Positions 1-8,641 of a stretch of DNA of 64,000 nt are shown piece after piece. Positions within the stretch are counted from its first letter, which is position 1. Every line of letters starts with the position of its first letter. The notes under the pieces are model-generated. The model was not told where the DNA came from, did no database searches, and saw only the letters and a program-made list of their open reading frames with translations. This DNA is from Bradyrhizobium nivariense (lineage in GTDB: Bacteria; Pseudomonadota; Alphaproteobacteria; Rhizobiales; Xanthobacteraceae). Location of the stretch: NCBI RefSeq assembly GCF_029846715.1, contig NZ_JARVWW010000024.1, positions 49,513-113,512 on the forward strand, given 5' to 3'. Position numbers and translations under genes: made by a program.

Positions 1-1
1 C

Positions 2-718
2 CTCTTCGTCAAATGGATCCACATGATCCTGGAGCTCGGCATCAAGGACGAGACCATGCTGCTCCAGGCCGTGCACGAGATGAGCGCCTATTTCAGCGGC
101 CATATCGAGACGCGCAAGAACCAGCCGACTGACGACCTGATCTCCTACCTGATGAACGCCAGGGACAAGGAAGGCAATCCGCTCGAGGATACGCATGTGC
201 TCGGCTCGCTGCGGCTGCTGCTGATCGCCGGGATCGACACAACCTGGAGCGCGATCGGCTCGTCGCTCTGGCATCTCGCCAGGACGCCGGCCGACCGCGA
301 GCGGCTGATCGCCGAGCCCGGGCTGATCCCGACCGCCGTGGAGGAACTTCTACGCGCCTATTCACCGGTGACGATGGCACGCGAGGTGGTCGGGGAGACC
401 GTGATCTCGGGCTGCCCGGTGAAGCCGGGCAACATGGTGCTGTTGTCCTTCCCGGCCGCCAACCGCGACCCGAAGATGTTTCCGGACGCCGACAAGGTCG
501 TGATCGACCGGCGCGAGAACCGCCACGCCGCCTTCGGCCTCGGCATCCACCGCTGCGTCGGTTCCAACCTGGCGCGGATGGAAATGCAGGTTGCGCTGGA
601 GGAATGGCTGAAGCGGATTCCGGACTTCGCCCTCGATCCGGCAGGCACGGTGACCTGGTCACAGGGAACCGTCAGAGGCCCCCGCCAGTTGCCATTTCTG
701 CTCGGAAAGGCGATGTAG
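2..718 (+). CDS. Cytochrome P450, C-terminal part (5' end outside window)
   Basis: A heme monooxygenase, cut by the window edge: the frame is open from base 2 and about 238 C-terminal residues are visible. Landmarks in order are the I-helix oxygen-activation motif AGIDTT (about 227-245), the K-helix ExxR in EELLR (about 342-356) and the heme loop FGLGIHRCVGSNLAR, whose axial Cys codon is 554-556. This layout is that of soluble bacterial class I P450s, which need a separate ferredoxin and reductase; neither is seen next door. The stop is 33 bases before an MHS-type transporter gene on the same strand, so co-transcription is plausible. The substrate cannot be read from the sequence. Confidence 0.93.
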   Translation, partial: LFVKWIHMILELGIKDETMLLQAVHEMSAYFSGHIETRKNQPTDDLISYLMNARDKEGNPLEDTHVLGSLRLLLIAGIDTTWSAIGSSLWHLARTPADRERLIAEPGLIPTAVEELLRAYSPVTMAREVVGETVISGCPVKPGNMVLLSFPAANRDPKMFPDADKVVIDRRENRHAAFGLGIHRCVGSNLARMEMQVALEEWLKRIPDFALDPAGTVTWSQGTVRGPRQLPFLLGKAM

Positions 719-751
719 GCCTCCCAAAAGCAGCGGAGCGAGAGGCCGGAC

Positions 752-2074
752 GTGACAGAGCAAGCAATCAAACCGGCCTCCGAGCATTTTGATGTCGCCG
801 ACGCCCAGCGGCGGATCAAGGCGATCTTCATCGGTTCGATCGGCAACCTCGTCGAATGGTATGATTTCTACGCCTATACGGCGTTCGCGCTCTATTTCGC
901 TCCTGCCTTCTTTCCCGGCAGCGATCCCGTCGTGCAGCAATTGAACGTCGCCGTCGTGTTCGCGGCGACCTTCCTGATGCGCCCGCTGGGCGGCTGGCTG
1001 TTCGGCTATATCGCCGATCATTACGGGCGGCGAATCTCGCTGACGCTGTCGGTCGTCTTCATGTGCTTCGGCTCGCTGATCATCGCGTTGACGCCGACCT
1101 ACGCCACGATCGGCTTAGCCGCGCCGGTGATCCTGGCGCTCGCCCGCATGATCGAGGGCCTGAGCCTCGGCGGCGAGTACGGCGCCAGCGCGACCTATCT
1201 CAGCGAGGTCGCCGATCCCAAGCATCGCGGGTTCTATTCCAGCTTTCAGTACGTCACGCTGATCGGCGGCCAGCTCACCGCAATCATCGTGCTGCTGCTC
1301 CTGCAAAAGGTCTTCCTCACGCCGGAGGAACTGAGGGCCTGGGGCTGGCGCATCCCGTTTGCGATCGGGGCCATGCTCGCGATCTTCGCTGCGGTGATGC
1401 GGCGCGGCCTGCACGAGACTGAGGCCTTCGAGGAAGCCAGGAAGGTGGTCAAGCCGACCGGCTCGATCACGAACCTGCTGAAATATCCGCGGGAGCTGTT
1501 GCTGGTGGTCGGCCTGACCGCGGGCGGCACCGCGGCGTTCTACACCTTCACCACCTACATGCAGACCTTCGTCAAGCTTTCGGTCGGACTGACCGAGGAC
1601 CAGACCACCTTCGTGATCTTCGGCACGCTGATTTTCGCGACCATCCTGCAGCCGATCTATGGCGCCATCTCCGACAGGATCGGCCGCAAGCCGCTGCTGA
1701 TCTTCTTCGGCGTCGCCGGCACGCTCGCAACCGTGCCGCTCCTGATGACGCTGAAGGAGACCAAGTCGCCCTTCATCGCGTTCATCCTGATCTGCGCTGC
1801 CTGGCTGTTCGTCGCCGGTTACACCTCGATCAACGCCGTGGTGAAGGCCGAGCTGTTCCCGACCAATGTCCGTGCCCTCGGTGTCGGCCTGCCCTATGCG
1901 ATCACGGTCTCGATCTTCGGCGGCACGGCGCCGGCGATCGCGCTCTATTTCAAGAGCATCGGGCATGAGGAGTGGTTCTACTACTATCTCGCCGGCGTCA
2001 TCTGCCTGTCGCTCATCATCTATTCCACCATGCGCGACACCAAGCACGCCTCCGCGATGCATCGCCACGAGTAG
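752..2074 (+). CDS. MFS transporter, metabolite:H+ symporter (MHS) type
   Basis: A 440-residue inner-membrane secondary transporter with about 12 hydrophobic segments. The N-terminal GNLVEWYDFYAY stretch (about residues 31-42) and the loop 2-3 motif with DHYGRR (about residues 89-94) are typical of the MHS branch of the major facilitator superfamily (KgtP, ShiA, ProP relatives), which import organic acids or compatible solutes with protons. The GTG start at 752 is chosen because a GAGAGG ribosome site lies just upstream and the protein begins at the usual family position. Three bases separate its stop from the molybdenum oxidoreductase gene. A carboxylate substrate is inference only. Confidence 0.9.
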   Translation: MTEQAIKPASEHFDVADAQRRIKAIFIGSIGNLVEWYDFYAYTAFALYFAPAFFPGSDPVVQQLNVAVVFAATFLMRPLGGWLFGYIADHYGRRISLTLSVVFMCFGSLIIALTPTYATIGLAAPVILALARMIEGLSLGGEYGASATYLSEVADPKHRGFYSSFQYVTLIGGQLTAIIVLLLLQKVFLTPEELRAWGWRIPFAIGAMLAIFAAVMRRGLHETEAFEEARKVVKPTGSITNLLKYPRELLLVVGLTAGGTAAFYTFTTYMQTFVKLSVGLTEDQTTFVIFGTLIFATILQPIYGAISDRIGRKPLLIFFGVAGTLATVPLLMTLKETKSPFIAFILICAAWLFVAGYTSINAVVKAELFPTNVRALGVGLPYAITVSIFGGTAPAIALYFKSIGHEEWFYYYLAGVICLSLIIYSTMRDTKHASAMHRHE

Positions 2075-2077
2075 CTC

Positions 2078-2740
2078 ATGGTCGAGAACAACGAGCCGCC
2101 GGACAGCAAGCTGACGCGCACCAAGGAGAAATGGGCGCGCGAAGGCCGTTTCCTGACGGGCCGGATCACGCGTCCTGAAGACCAGCGGCTGCCGCCCGGC
2201 CAGCACCTCACCAAGGATTGGCCGGTGCTCGATCTCGGGGTCGTGCCGCCGGTTTCGCGCGAGCGCTGGCGGCTCGATGTCTATGGTGCGGTCGAGACCC
2301 CCGTGTTCTGGACCTTTGCCGAGTTCATCGCGCAGAAGCAGGCGCAGTTCACCTCAGACATCCACTGCGTCACGACCTGGTCGCGCTACGACAACCAGTG
2401 GGAAGGTCTCGCGACCCGCGAGCTGCTCGCTGCCTGCCAGCCGCGCGAGGATGCGCGCTTCGTGGTGCTGCATTCCCATGACGGCTACACCACAAACCTC
2501 GCGCTGGAAGATTTTGCCGCCGAGGACGCCCTGCTGGCCCATAGCTGGTCGGGCCAGCCGCTGTCGGACGAGCATGGCGGCCCGGTGCGGCTGGTCGTGC
2601 CGCATCTGTATTTCTGGAAGAGCGCCAAATGGCTCCAGGCCATCGAATTCCTGACCGAGGATGCGCCGGGCTTCTGGGAAGCCCGCGGCTACCATAACCG
2701 CGGCGATCCCTGGGCCGAGCAGCGCTATTCGGGCGATTAG
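2078..2740 (+). CDS. Molybdopterin-dependent oxidoreductase, sulfite-oxidase fold
   Basis: A 220-residue protein of the sulfite oxidase/YedY molybdopterin family, the short single-domain form without heme or dimerisation domain. The central IHCVTTWSRYDNQWEG stretch contains the Cys expected to bind molybdenum. The PVRLVVPHLYFWKSAKW segment is the usual conserved C-terminal part of the cofactor fold. No signal peptide is visible, so unlike MsrP/YedY it is probably cytosolic. It sits 3 bases after the MHS transporter and 25 bases before the hydrolase-OsmC fusion, so the three form a likely operon. Physiological substrate unknown. Confidence 0.9.
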   Translation: MVENNEPPDSKLTRTKEKWAREGRFLTGRITRPEDQRLPPGQHLTKDWPVLDLGVVPPVSRERWRLDVYGAVETPVFWTFAEFIAQKQAQFTSDIHCVTTWSRYDNQWEGLATRELLAACQPREDARFVVLHSHDGYTTNLALEDFAAEDALLAHSWSGQPLSDEHGGPVRLVVPHLYFWKSAKWLQAIEFLTEDAPGFWEARGYHNRGDPWAEQRYSGD

Positions 2741-2765
2741 GTTCAAGCAAGGACGGGGGGAGCCC

Positions 2766-3989
2766 ATGCCGACGGAACGCTTTCAATTCACCGGCGAAGG
2801 CGGCCATCAACTTTCGGCCGCGCTGGAGCTACCCGACGGCGAGCCGGCGGCCTTCGCGCTGTTCGCGCATTGCTTCACCTGCGGCAAGGACACGCTGGCC
2901 GCCAAGCGCATCTCGGTTGCGCTCGCCGCCATGGGCATCGCGGTGCTGCGCTTCGACTTCACCGGGCTCGGCTCCAGCGAGGGGGATTTCGCCAATTCGA
3001 CGTTCTCCTCCAACGTCGCCGATCTCGTGCGCGCGGCCGATCATCTGCGCGCCGCACGCAAGGCACCGTCGATCCTGATCGGTCACAGCCTCGGTGGCGC
3101 CGCGATCCTCGCGGCAGCCGGACAAATCCCGGAAGCCAGGGCGGTTGCGACCATCGCGGCACCATCCGATCCCGCCCACGTCACCGGTCTGTTCAAAGAA
3201 CATATCGACGATATCCGTACACAAGGTGAGGTCGAAGTCTCGCTCGCGGGGCGCCCGTTCCGGATCAAGCGCGAATTTCTCGACGACATCGCCGAGCACG
3301 AGCTGATGAAGGACGTCGCCGGCCTGCACAAGGCGCTGTTGTTCATGCATTCTCCGGTCGACGATACCGTCGGCATCGACAATGCGACGAAGCTCTTCGT
3401 CTCAGCCAGGCATCCCAAGAGCTTCGTCTCGCTCGATCATGCCGATCATCTCCTGACCAAGCCGGCCGACGCCCTCTACGCAGCCGACGTGATCGCCGCC
3501 TGGGCGAGCCGGTACATCGACACAGCCAAACCCGCGAAGGCGATGGATCTCCCCGAGGCGCCGCGCCAGGTCGTGGTGCAGGAGACCCGCAAGAGCAAGT
3601 TCAACCAGACCATTACGGTCGGCCCGCACCATCTGGTGGCGGACGAGCCGGTCGCGGCCGGAGGCGAGGATGCGGGCCCGGGCCCCTATGATTTCCTGCT
3701 CGCCGGTTTAGGTGCCTGCACCTCCATGACCATGCGCCTCTATGCCGACCGCAAGTCGCTGCCGCTCGATCGTGTCACCGTCACGCTGAAACATTCCAAG
3801 ATCTACGCAAAAGACTGCGCGGAGTGCGAGACGCGCGATGGCATGCTCGACCAGATCGAGCGCGACATCGCGATGGACGGCGCGCTCGATCCCGAGCAGC
3901 GCAAGAAACTGATGGAGATCGCTGACAAGTGCCCGGTGCACCGGACGCTGACCTCGGAAATCCGCATCGTGACGAAGGCCGTGGACTAA
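2766..3989 (+). CDS. Bifunctional alpha/beta hydrolase-OsmC family protein
   Basis: A 407-residue fusion. The N-terminal half (about 1-255) is an alpha/beta hydrolase with nucleophile elbow GHSLGG (Ser108) and a late Asp/His pair in HSPVDDTVG and LDHADHLL. The C-terminal half (about 270-407) is an OsmC/Ohr-type domain with the two expected cysteines, in GLGACTSM and in DKCPVHRTL. OsmC proteins are thiol peroxidases for organic hydroperoxides; the fusion suggests ester cleavage coupled to hydroperoxide removal, which is inference. The ATG at 2766 follows a purine-rich ggggggag ribosome site; an upstream in-frame ATG at 2661 lies inside the preceding gene. The stop codon overlaps a repeat element. 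Confidence 0.92.
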   Translation: MPTERFQFTGEGGHQLSAALELPDGEPAAFALFAHCFTCGKDTLAAKRISVALAAMGIAVLRFDFTGLGSSEGDFANSTFSSNVADLVRAADHLRAARKAPSILIGHSLGGAAILAAAGQIPEARAVATIAAPSDPAHVTGLFKEHIDDIRTQGEVEVSLAGRPFRIKREFLDDIAEHELMKDVAGLHKALLFMHSPVDDTVGIDNATKLFVSARHPKSFVSLDHADHLLTKPADALYAADVIAAWASRYIDTAKPAKAMDLPEAPRQVVVQETRKSKFNQTITVGPHHLVADEPVAAGGEDAGPGPYDFLLAGLGACTSMTMRLYADRKSLPLDRVTVTLKHSKIYAKDCAECETRDGMLDQIERDIAMDGALDPEQRKKLMEIADKCPVHRTLTSEIRIVTKAVD

Positions 3990-4090
3990 AGCGCGATGAG
4001 ATGAGGATGAATCATCATCGCGCTTTAGGTTGTTGTTTGAGCATGATCTTTTCGGAAAACCGCTTCGCACTTTTCCGGATCATGCTTTAG
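3987..4090. repeat. Intergenic palindromic repeat (REP-like) between convergent genes
   Basis: Two palindromes lie back to back. The first has perfect 13-base arms (3987-3999 and 4015-4027) that include the TAA stop of the upstream gene. The second pairs a GCATGATC arm (4041-4048) with GATCATGC (4078-4085) around a central gaaaaccgcttcgcac stretch. I recognise the second from memory as a sequence found many times in Bradyrhizobium-type genomes. It lies between convergent genes and could end transcription in both directions. Confidence 0.7.
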
Positions 4091-4100
4091 CGCGCTCGCG

Positions 4101-5549
4101 CTAGAAGCACGACGCCATCGTCCGCACCGCCGCGGTGATCTCGCTTTCGCGCCAGGCCGCGAAGCCGAGCAGCAGGCCGTGATCGCAGGGACGGCCGAGC
4201 GCAAGGCTGGACAAAGCCCGCGTTTCAACCCCTGCGGCGACCAGCCGTTTGACCGCCGCCTGATCGGCGCGACCGCGCTTGAGGCGGGCGACGAGCTGGA
4301 TGCCGCCCGGAGGCGCTTCGACCGAGAGAACCTCGCCGAGATGACGCTCCAGTCCCTCGACGAGGTGATCGCGGCGGGCGTGATAGATCCGGCGCATCCG
4401 GCGCAGATGCGCCAGGAAATGCCCGTCGGCAATGAACTCGGCCAGCGCTTCCTGGATGTGGCTCGCGGCGATCAGCCCGATGTGCCGCTGCGCGATCTCC
4501 AAGGTGTTGACCAGTGCCGGCGGCACGACGAGATAGCCGATCCGGATGTCCGAGGTCGTCGCCTTCGAGAACGTGCCGACATAGAACACGCGGCCATGGG
4601 CATCGAGCCCCTGCAAGGCTGGCACCGGCCGGCTGTCATAGTGGAATTCGCCGTCGTAATCGTCCTCCACGATCCAGGTCTTGCCGGGCCTGCTCAGGCC
4701 AAGAAATTCCGTGCGGCGCGAGAGCGACATCAGACGGCCGGTCGGGTGCTGGTGCGATGGCGTCATGAAGATCAATTTTGGGGCCGTCAGCCCCGGAATT
4801 CGCTGCATGCCCTGCTCGTCCAACCTCATCCCGATCACGCGCGCACCGGACGCGTGGAAGGCCGCCGCGGCGCCGGGATAGCCGGGATCCTCCACCCAGA
4901 CGTCGTCGCCGGGCGTGATGACGGCAGCCGCAATCAAGGTCAGCGCAGCCTGCGCGCTCGGCAGAATCAGGATCTGATCCGCCGTCGCGCGCACGCCCCT
5001 GCTGGTCGCGAGATAATGCGCCAGCGCCTCGCGCAGGCGCGGCCGGTTGACCGGTCCGAGCTCGCGCCTGGCCGCGCGCACAGCGCTGCGGCGCAGGCAG
5101 CGCGCCCAGACCTCGTTCGGAAATTCCCTGAAATCGCCGTGTCCGGGACGCAAGGGTCTCAGTCGCGCCTGATAAGACATCGGCCAGTCGGTCTGCGTGA
5201 GGCTCGAAGCCCAGGGTGAAAGCCGCGGCTTCCCAGGGCGCAGGCGAGATACGACGGCGCCCGCCTCTTCGACGCGCTCGCCGCCGTCGACCGTGACCAT
5301 CGGACGGCGGCCATGCGAGGCCTCGAGATATCCCTCGGCGGCGAGTTGCTCGAACGCATAGGTGACGGTGTTGCGCGAGACGCCGAGATCGCTCGCAAGC
5401 CGGCGGCTCGACGGCAGCGTGCGGCCTTTGCCGAGACGGCCAGTCGCGATCAAGCTTCGGAGCTGGCTTGTCAGTTGAGCCGCCAGCCCCTCCTCGTCGG
5501 CGCGCTTCAGGTCGATCAGGGCGGAGACCATGCTTTCCGGAACTGGCAC
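4101..5549 (-). CDS. MocR-type PLP-dependent transcriptional regulator (GntR family)
   Basis: A 482-residue regulator. Residues about 20-85 form a GntR winged helix with the typical GRTLPSSRRLASDLGVSRNT recognition region. Residues about 120-482 form a fold-type I aminotransferase domain whose PLP lysine lies in GTFSKATTSDIRIGY, preceded by the IVEDDYDGEF motif. MocR proteins use PLP as a sensor for amino acids, amines or vitamin B6. The GTG at 5549 is chosen because AAGGA lies 5 bases upstream; an ATG at 5531 is the alternative. It is divergent from a DMT exporter with a candidate operator between them, so it probably controls that exporter. Confidence 0.93.
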   Translation of the reverse strand: MPVPESMVSALIDLKRADEEGLAAQLTSQLRSLIATGRLGKGRTLPSSRRLASDLGVSRNTVTYAFEQLAAEGYLEASHGRRPMVTVDGGERVEEAGAVVSRLRPGKPRLSPWASSLTQTDWPMSYQARLRPLRPGHGDFREFPNEVWARCLRRSAVRAARRELGPVNRPRLREALAHYLATSRGVRATADQILILPSAQAALTLIAAAVITPGDDVWVEDPGYPGAAAAFHASGARVIGMRLDEQGMQRIPGLTAPKLIFMTPSHQHPTGRLMSLSRRTEFLGLSRPGKTWIVEDDYDGEFHYDSRPVPALQGLDAHGRVFYVGTFSKATTSDIRIGYLVVPPALVNTLEIAQRHIGLIAASHIQEALAEFIADGHFLAHLRRMRRIYHARRDHLVEGLERHLGEVLSVEAPPGGIQLVARLKRGRADQAAVKRLVAAGVETRALSSLALGRPCDHGLLLGFAAWRESEITAAVRTMASCF

Positions 5550-5586
5550 CTTATTCCTTTCCGATCTGGCACTTTTTCAGGTGCCA
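5544..5586. promoter_or_regulatory. Candidate MocR operator: two direct plus one inverted half-site
   Basis: TGGCAC occurs at 5544-5549 and again at 5567-5572, followed by its inverse GTGCCA at 5581-5586. The direct repeats are 23 bases apart, about two helical turns. Such arrangements of direct and inverted half-sites are known for MocR regulators such as GabR and PdxR. The first copy overlaps the proposed GTG start of the regulator, which would give autoregulation together with control of the divergent exporter. Confidence 0.5.
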
Positions 5587-5631
5587 ATCGAAATGCTATC
5601 CGCCGGACTGGACTGCTTCAAGGATTTTGCG

Positions 5632-6546
5632 ATGAACTCCCTCTCACCTCGCGCGGCTGTCGGCCTGTTCCTCATCGTCGTGCTGGCCTGGGGCGTGAAC
5701 TGGTCGGTGACGAAGCAACTGGTCCAGTTCCTTCCGCCACTGTGGACTTCAGCGATCCGAAGCTGGATCGCGCTGGCTGGATTGTTCGTGATCCTCGGAC
5801 TGAGCAACAATCTGGTGATCCCGGAGCGGCGCGACATTCCTGTGGTCCTGAGCGTCGCGCTGCTGCACATGACGGTGTTCTCGGTCCTGGTTGCGGCCGG
5901 TGTGCGCTTCCTGCCCGCGAGCAAGGCCATCGTGCTCGGCTACACCACGCCACTCTGGGTCGCGATCGCCGCGCCTCTGCTCGGGAAAGATACGCTGACC
6001 GCGCCAAAACTCGCCGGCGCCCTGCTCGGGCTGGTCGGCCTTGCCGTGATCCTGAACCCGGAATCCATCGACTGGACCAACACCAACGTCGTGCTCGGCG
6101 CCGGCATGGTCATCCTGGCCGCGATCTCCTGGGCTGCGAACATCATCTATATCCGCGCGCATCGCTGGATCGCGTCCCCGCTCCAGTTGCTGATCTGGCA
6201 GGTGCTTGTGGCGACCATCGTGCTGACAGGATCGGCGGTAGTCACGGATGGCCTGCCGCACGCAGAATGGTCGTGGAAGCTTGTCCTGCTGTTCCTGTAT
6301 TCCGGCTTGATCGGGACAGTGCTGGCCTATTGGGCAATGTCGATGGTCAACAAGAGCATCTCGGCCCTGACGACCTCGCTCGGCACCACTGGGACGCCAC
6401 TCGTCGGTATTGCCAGTGCGGCGATCCTGCTGGGTGAGCCGATCGACATGAGCCTTGCCATCGCGGCCGGATTGATCGTCGCCGGCATCGGCCTCGCGAC
6501 GTTGGGCGACCGGCTGCTGCGCAGTCAGGCCACCGCGAGCGGCTGA
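5632..6546 (+). CDS. DMT superfamily transporter, EamA domains
   Basis: A 304-residue membrane protein with about ten hydrophobic helices arranged as two EamA repeats (about residues 10-140 and 155-295), the layout of metabolite exporters such as RhtA, YdcZ and EamA. The ATG at 5632 is chosen because AAGGA lies 8 bases upstream and the first helix then starts at about residue 10; an upstream in-frame ATG at 5530 would run through the operator repeats. Divergent from the MocR regulator, whose co-effector (amino acid or amine) may be the exported compound. Its 3' end overlaps the convergent YeeE gene by 22 bases. Confidence 0.9.
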   Translation: MNSLSPRAAVGLFLIVVLAWGVNWSVTKQLVQFLPPLWTSAIRSWIALAGLFVILGLSNNLVIPERRDIPVVLSVALLHMTVFSVLVAAGVRFLPASKAIVLGYTTPLWVAIAAPLLGKDTLTAPKLAGALLGLVGLAVILNPESIDWTNTNVVLGAGMVILAAISWAANIIYIRAHRWIASPLQLLIWQVLVATIVLTGSAVVTDGLPHAEWSWKLVLLFLYSGLIGTVLAYWAMSMVNKSISALTTSLGTTGTPLVGIASAAILLGEPIDMSLAIAAGLIVAGIGLATLGDRLLRSQATASG

Positions 6547-7583
6547 ACGCGCAGGACACCGCGCAGGCCCGCCGTCGTGCCGAGCAGGATGCCGGCGACG
6601 GCGACGAACGAGCCCAGCGCGAGCGTCGAGACGCCGGTGAGCCCCTGCCCGATCGAGCAGCCGAAGGCCATCACGCCGCCGATGCCCATCAGCGCGGCGC
6701 CACCCGCGGATCGCAGCATGTGGCGTGGCGAGGAATAGCCTTCGAGATGGAAACGACCCGTGGCAAGCGCGGTGACCAGACTGCCAGCGAAGACGCCGGC
6801 AACTGTCGCAATGCCGAAATTCAGCGTCAGGCCGGTCGAGAGCATGGCATATTGCAGGCTGTCCGCGATCGGCGCGATGAAGGTGAGCGAGGTCACCGGG
6901 ACGGGGTTGAAGTCATCAGCGCCGAGATAACCGGAGACGAACCAGCCAGCGGCGACGAGAAGACCGACGATGACACCGGCTGCGATCTGGCCGGGCGAAC
7001 GCCGGAACGCCGGCAGTGCGAAAGCAAACAGGATCAACGCAACGACGATGACAGCAGCAGCCAGCGCGCGCGAAACCGCTTCAGCAGGACCGAAAGTCGC
7101 CAACAGTGACGGCAGCGAATTGGCGTTGACCGTGGTTTGCGAGGCCTGGACCAGCGCAATGCGCGCCGGCGCGACCAGGCCCCTGAGGGTCATCTGCGCG
7201 GCGATGGCGAGCACGACCACCACGACGAAGGAGCGGAGATTGCCGCGACCGAGCAGCACCAGGGCGCGCGAACCGCAGCCGTTCGACAGCACCATGCCGT
7301 AGCCGAACAGAAGTCCGCCGAGGAACAGCACCGGCGCCGAAAAGGACTGTTGCAGGTAGATCGACTTACCGAGATCGACCATGCCGCTGCCGGCGAGGAA
7401 CTGGCTTGCCGCGATCGCAACCGCGATCGCCAGCGCATAGGTCCGTACCAGCCGCCCGTCCCCTTCCGCCAGCCAGCCGCGCATGCTGCTCATCAGGCAG
7501 AAGCCGCTGAGCAACCCGGCGGCGCCGTAAACGAGGCCAATGACGAGGCCGGCCAGGATGACGAGTTGGGTGGACGACTCCAT
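6525..7583 (-). CDS. YeeE/YedE family sulfur-compound transporter
   Basis: A 352-residue polytopic membrane protein of the YeeE/YedE (TsuA) family, which imports thiosulfate or related sulfur species. Cysteines sit where the family has its relay residues: SGFCLMSS near the N-terminus, SNGCGSRAL in the middle and FGCSIGQG near the C-terminus. The full two-repeat length suggests a self-contained transporter. The ATG at 7583 is preferred over an in-frame TTG at 7589; it lies 2 bases after the stop of the upstream oxidoreductase, so the two genes are probably translationally coupled. No TusA-like partner is seen nearby. Confidence 0.88.
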   Translation of the reverse strand: MESSTQLVILAGLVIGLVYGAAGLLSGFCLMSSMRGWLAEGDGRLVRTYALAIAVAIAASQFLAGSGMVDLGKSIYLQQSFSAPVLFLGGLLFGYGMVLSNGCGSRALVLLGRGNLRSFVVVVVLAIAAQMTLRGLVAPARIALVQASQTTVNANSLPSLLATFGPAEAVSRALAAAVIVVALILFAFALPAFRRSPGQIAAGVIVGLLVAAGWFVSGYLGADDFNPVPVTSLTFIAPIADSLQYAMLSTGLTLNFGIATVAGVFAGSLVTALATGRFHLEGYSSPRHMLRSAGGAALMGIGGVMAFGCSIGQGLTGVSTLALGSFVAVAGILLGTTAGLRGVLRVQPLAVA

Positions 7584-7585
7584 GA

Positions 7586-8590
7586 TCAAGGTTTCAGGAT
7601 CACGCGATCCCGCGACGAGCCGGCAACGGCGGCATAGGCCTCCTTTGCGCGCTCCAACGGATAGACGGCGTTCACTTTGATCGGGAACGGTTTCAGGTGC
7701 CCGCCCGCAAAGCCTGGGCCGAGGTCGCGCAGCACAGCACCTGTCGCGGCCGACGACAGACCGAGCGTGTCGATGCCGACATAGGTGTGTTGCCCGCGGT
7801 AGAATTCGAGGATGTTGAACTGCACGATGCGGTCGATCGCGGCGATCAGGATCTGGCGACCGCGAAGTGCGAGCGACTTGTGCGCCGCCTGGAAATAGGG
7901 ATCGCCGACCGTGTTGAAGACGATGTCGGCGCCTTTGCCATCGGTCAATTCGCGCACCCGCGTGGCGACGTCGATCGCGGAAGCGTCGATCACCTCGATG
8001 GACGCGTTGGTATGGCCCTCATAGGCTTCCGCCTTGCGCACCACGCCGATGACGCGCGCGCCCTGCCAGGTCGCGATCTGCACCGCCGCTTGACCGACCT
8101 TGCCGTTGACGCCGAACACCAACACCGTTTCGCCGGGCTTTGGAATGCCGGCGCGGCGAAAGCCCTCCATGGCGGTGACGAAGGGCACGCCGATGCCGGC
8201 GGCCCCCTCCCAGGACACGGACCTCGGCTTGTCTACCACCGCGTCAGATTCAACGACGAGATGGCTGGCGTGGGTGCCGTCGCGGCGGATGCCGAGATCG
8301 CCGGAGGAGCCGAACACTTCGCGGCCGATCGTACCGGCCGGCCCGTCGATCACCACGCCGGCGTAATCGCGACCCGGCGTGCGCGGGAAGACGGCATAGG
8401 GCATCAGCCCGGTCGCGGCCTTGACGTCGGACGGATTGACGGCGGCGGCCTTGATCTCGATCAGGAGATCATCCGGACCACGCGTGAGCGCATGACGCTC
8501 GACGCCAAGTACAAGCGCGGCGGCGTTCTCAGCCTTGGCATTGAGGCGCACGCAGCGCGCTTCGACAGCTTTGGTATCGGCTGGTGACAT
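7586..8590 (-). CDS. Zinc-free MDR oxidoreductase (quinone reductase-like)
   Basis: A roughly 334-residue medium-chain dehydrogenase/reductase. Residues about 30-150 form the GroES-like domain, with NPSDVK and PGRDYAGVV motifs as in quinone oxidoreductases. Residues about 155-290 form the Rossmann domain with VFGVNGKVGQAA as dinucleotide loop; NADPH preference is usual for this branch. The structural zinc cysteines are absent. The start is uncertain: ATG 8590 is used, but an in-frame GTG at 8602 is closer to a GAGAGG stretch. The gene follows paaK by 51 bases on the same strand and may belong to the tail of the paa transcript. Substrate unknown. Confidence 0.85.
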   Translation of the reverse strand: MSPADTKAVEARCVRLNAKAENAAALVLGVERHALTRGPDDLLIEIKAAAVNPSDVKAATGLMPYAVFPRTPGRDYAGVVIDGPAGTIGREVFGSSGDLGIRRDGTHASHLVVESDAVVDKPRSVSWEGAAGIGVPFVTAMEGFRRAGIPKPGETVLVFGVNGKVGQAAVQIATWQGARVIGVVRKAEAYEGHTNASIEVIDASAIDVATRVRELTDGKGADIVFNTVGDPYFQAAHKSLALRGRQILIAAIDRIVQFNILEFYRGQHTYVGIDTLGLSSAATGAVLRDLGPGFAGGHLKPFPIKVNAVYPLERAKEAYAAVAGSSRDRVILKP

Positions 8591-8641
8591 CGAACGACCC
8601 ACGACCTCTCGCGGGCCTTGTCGCCTTTGGGGGCGGTCGAG

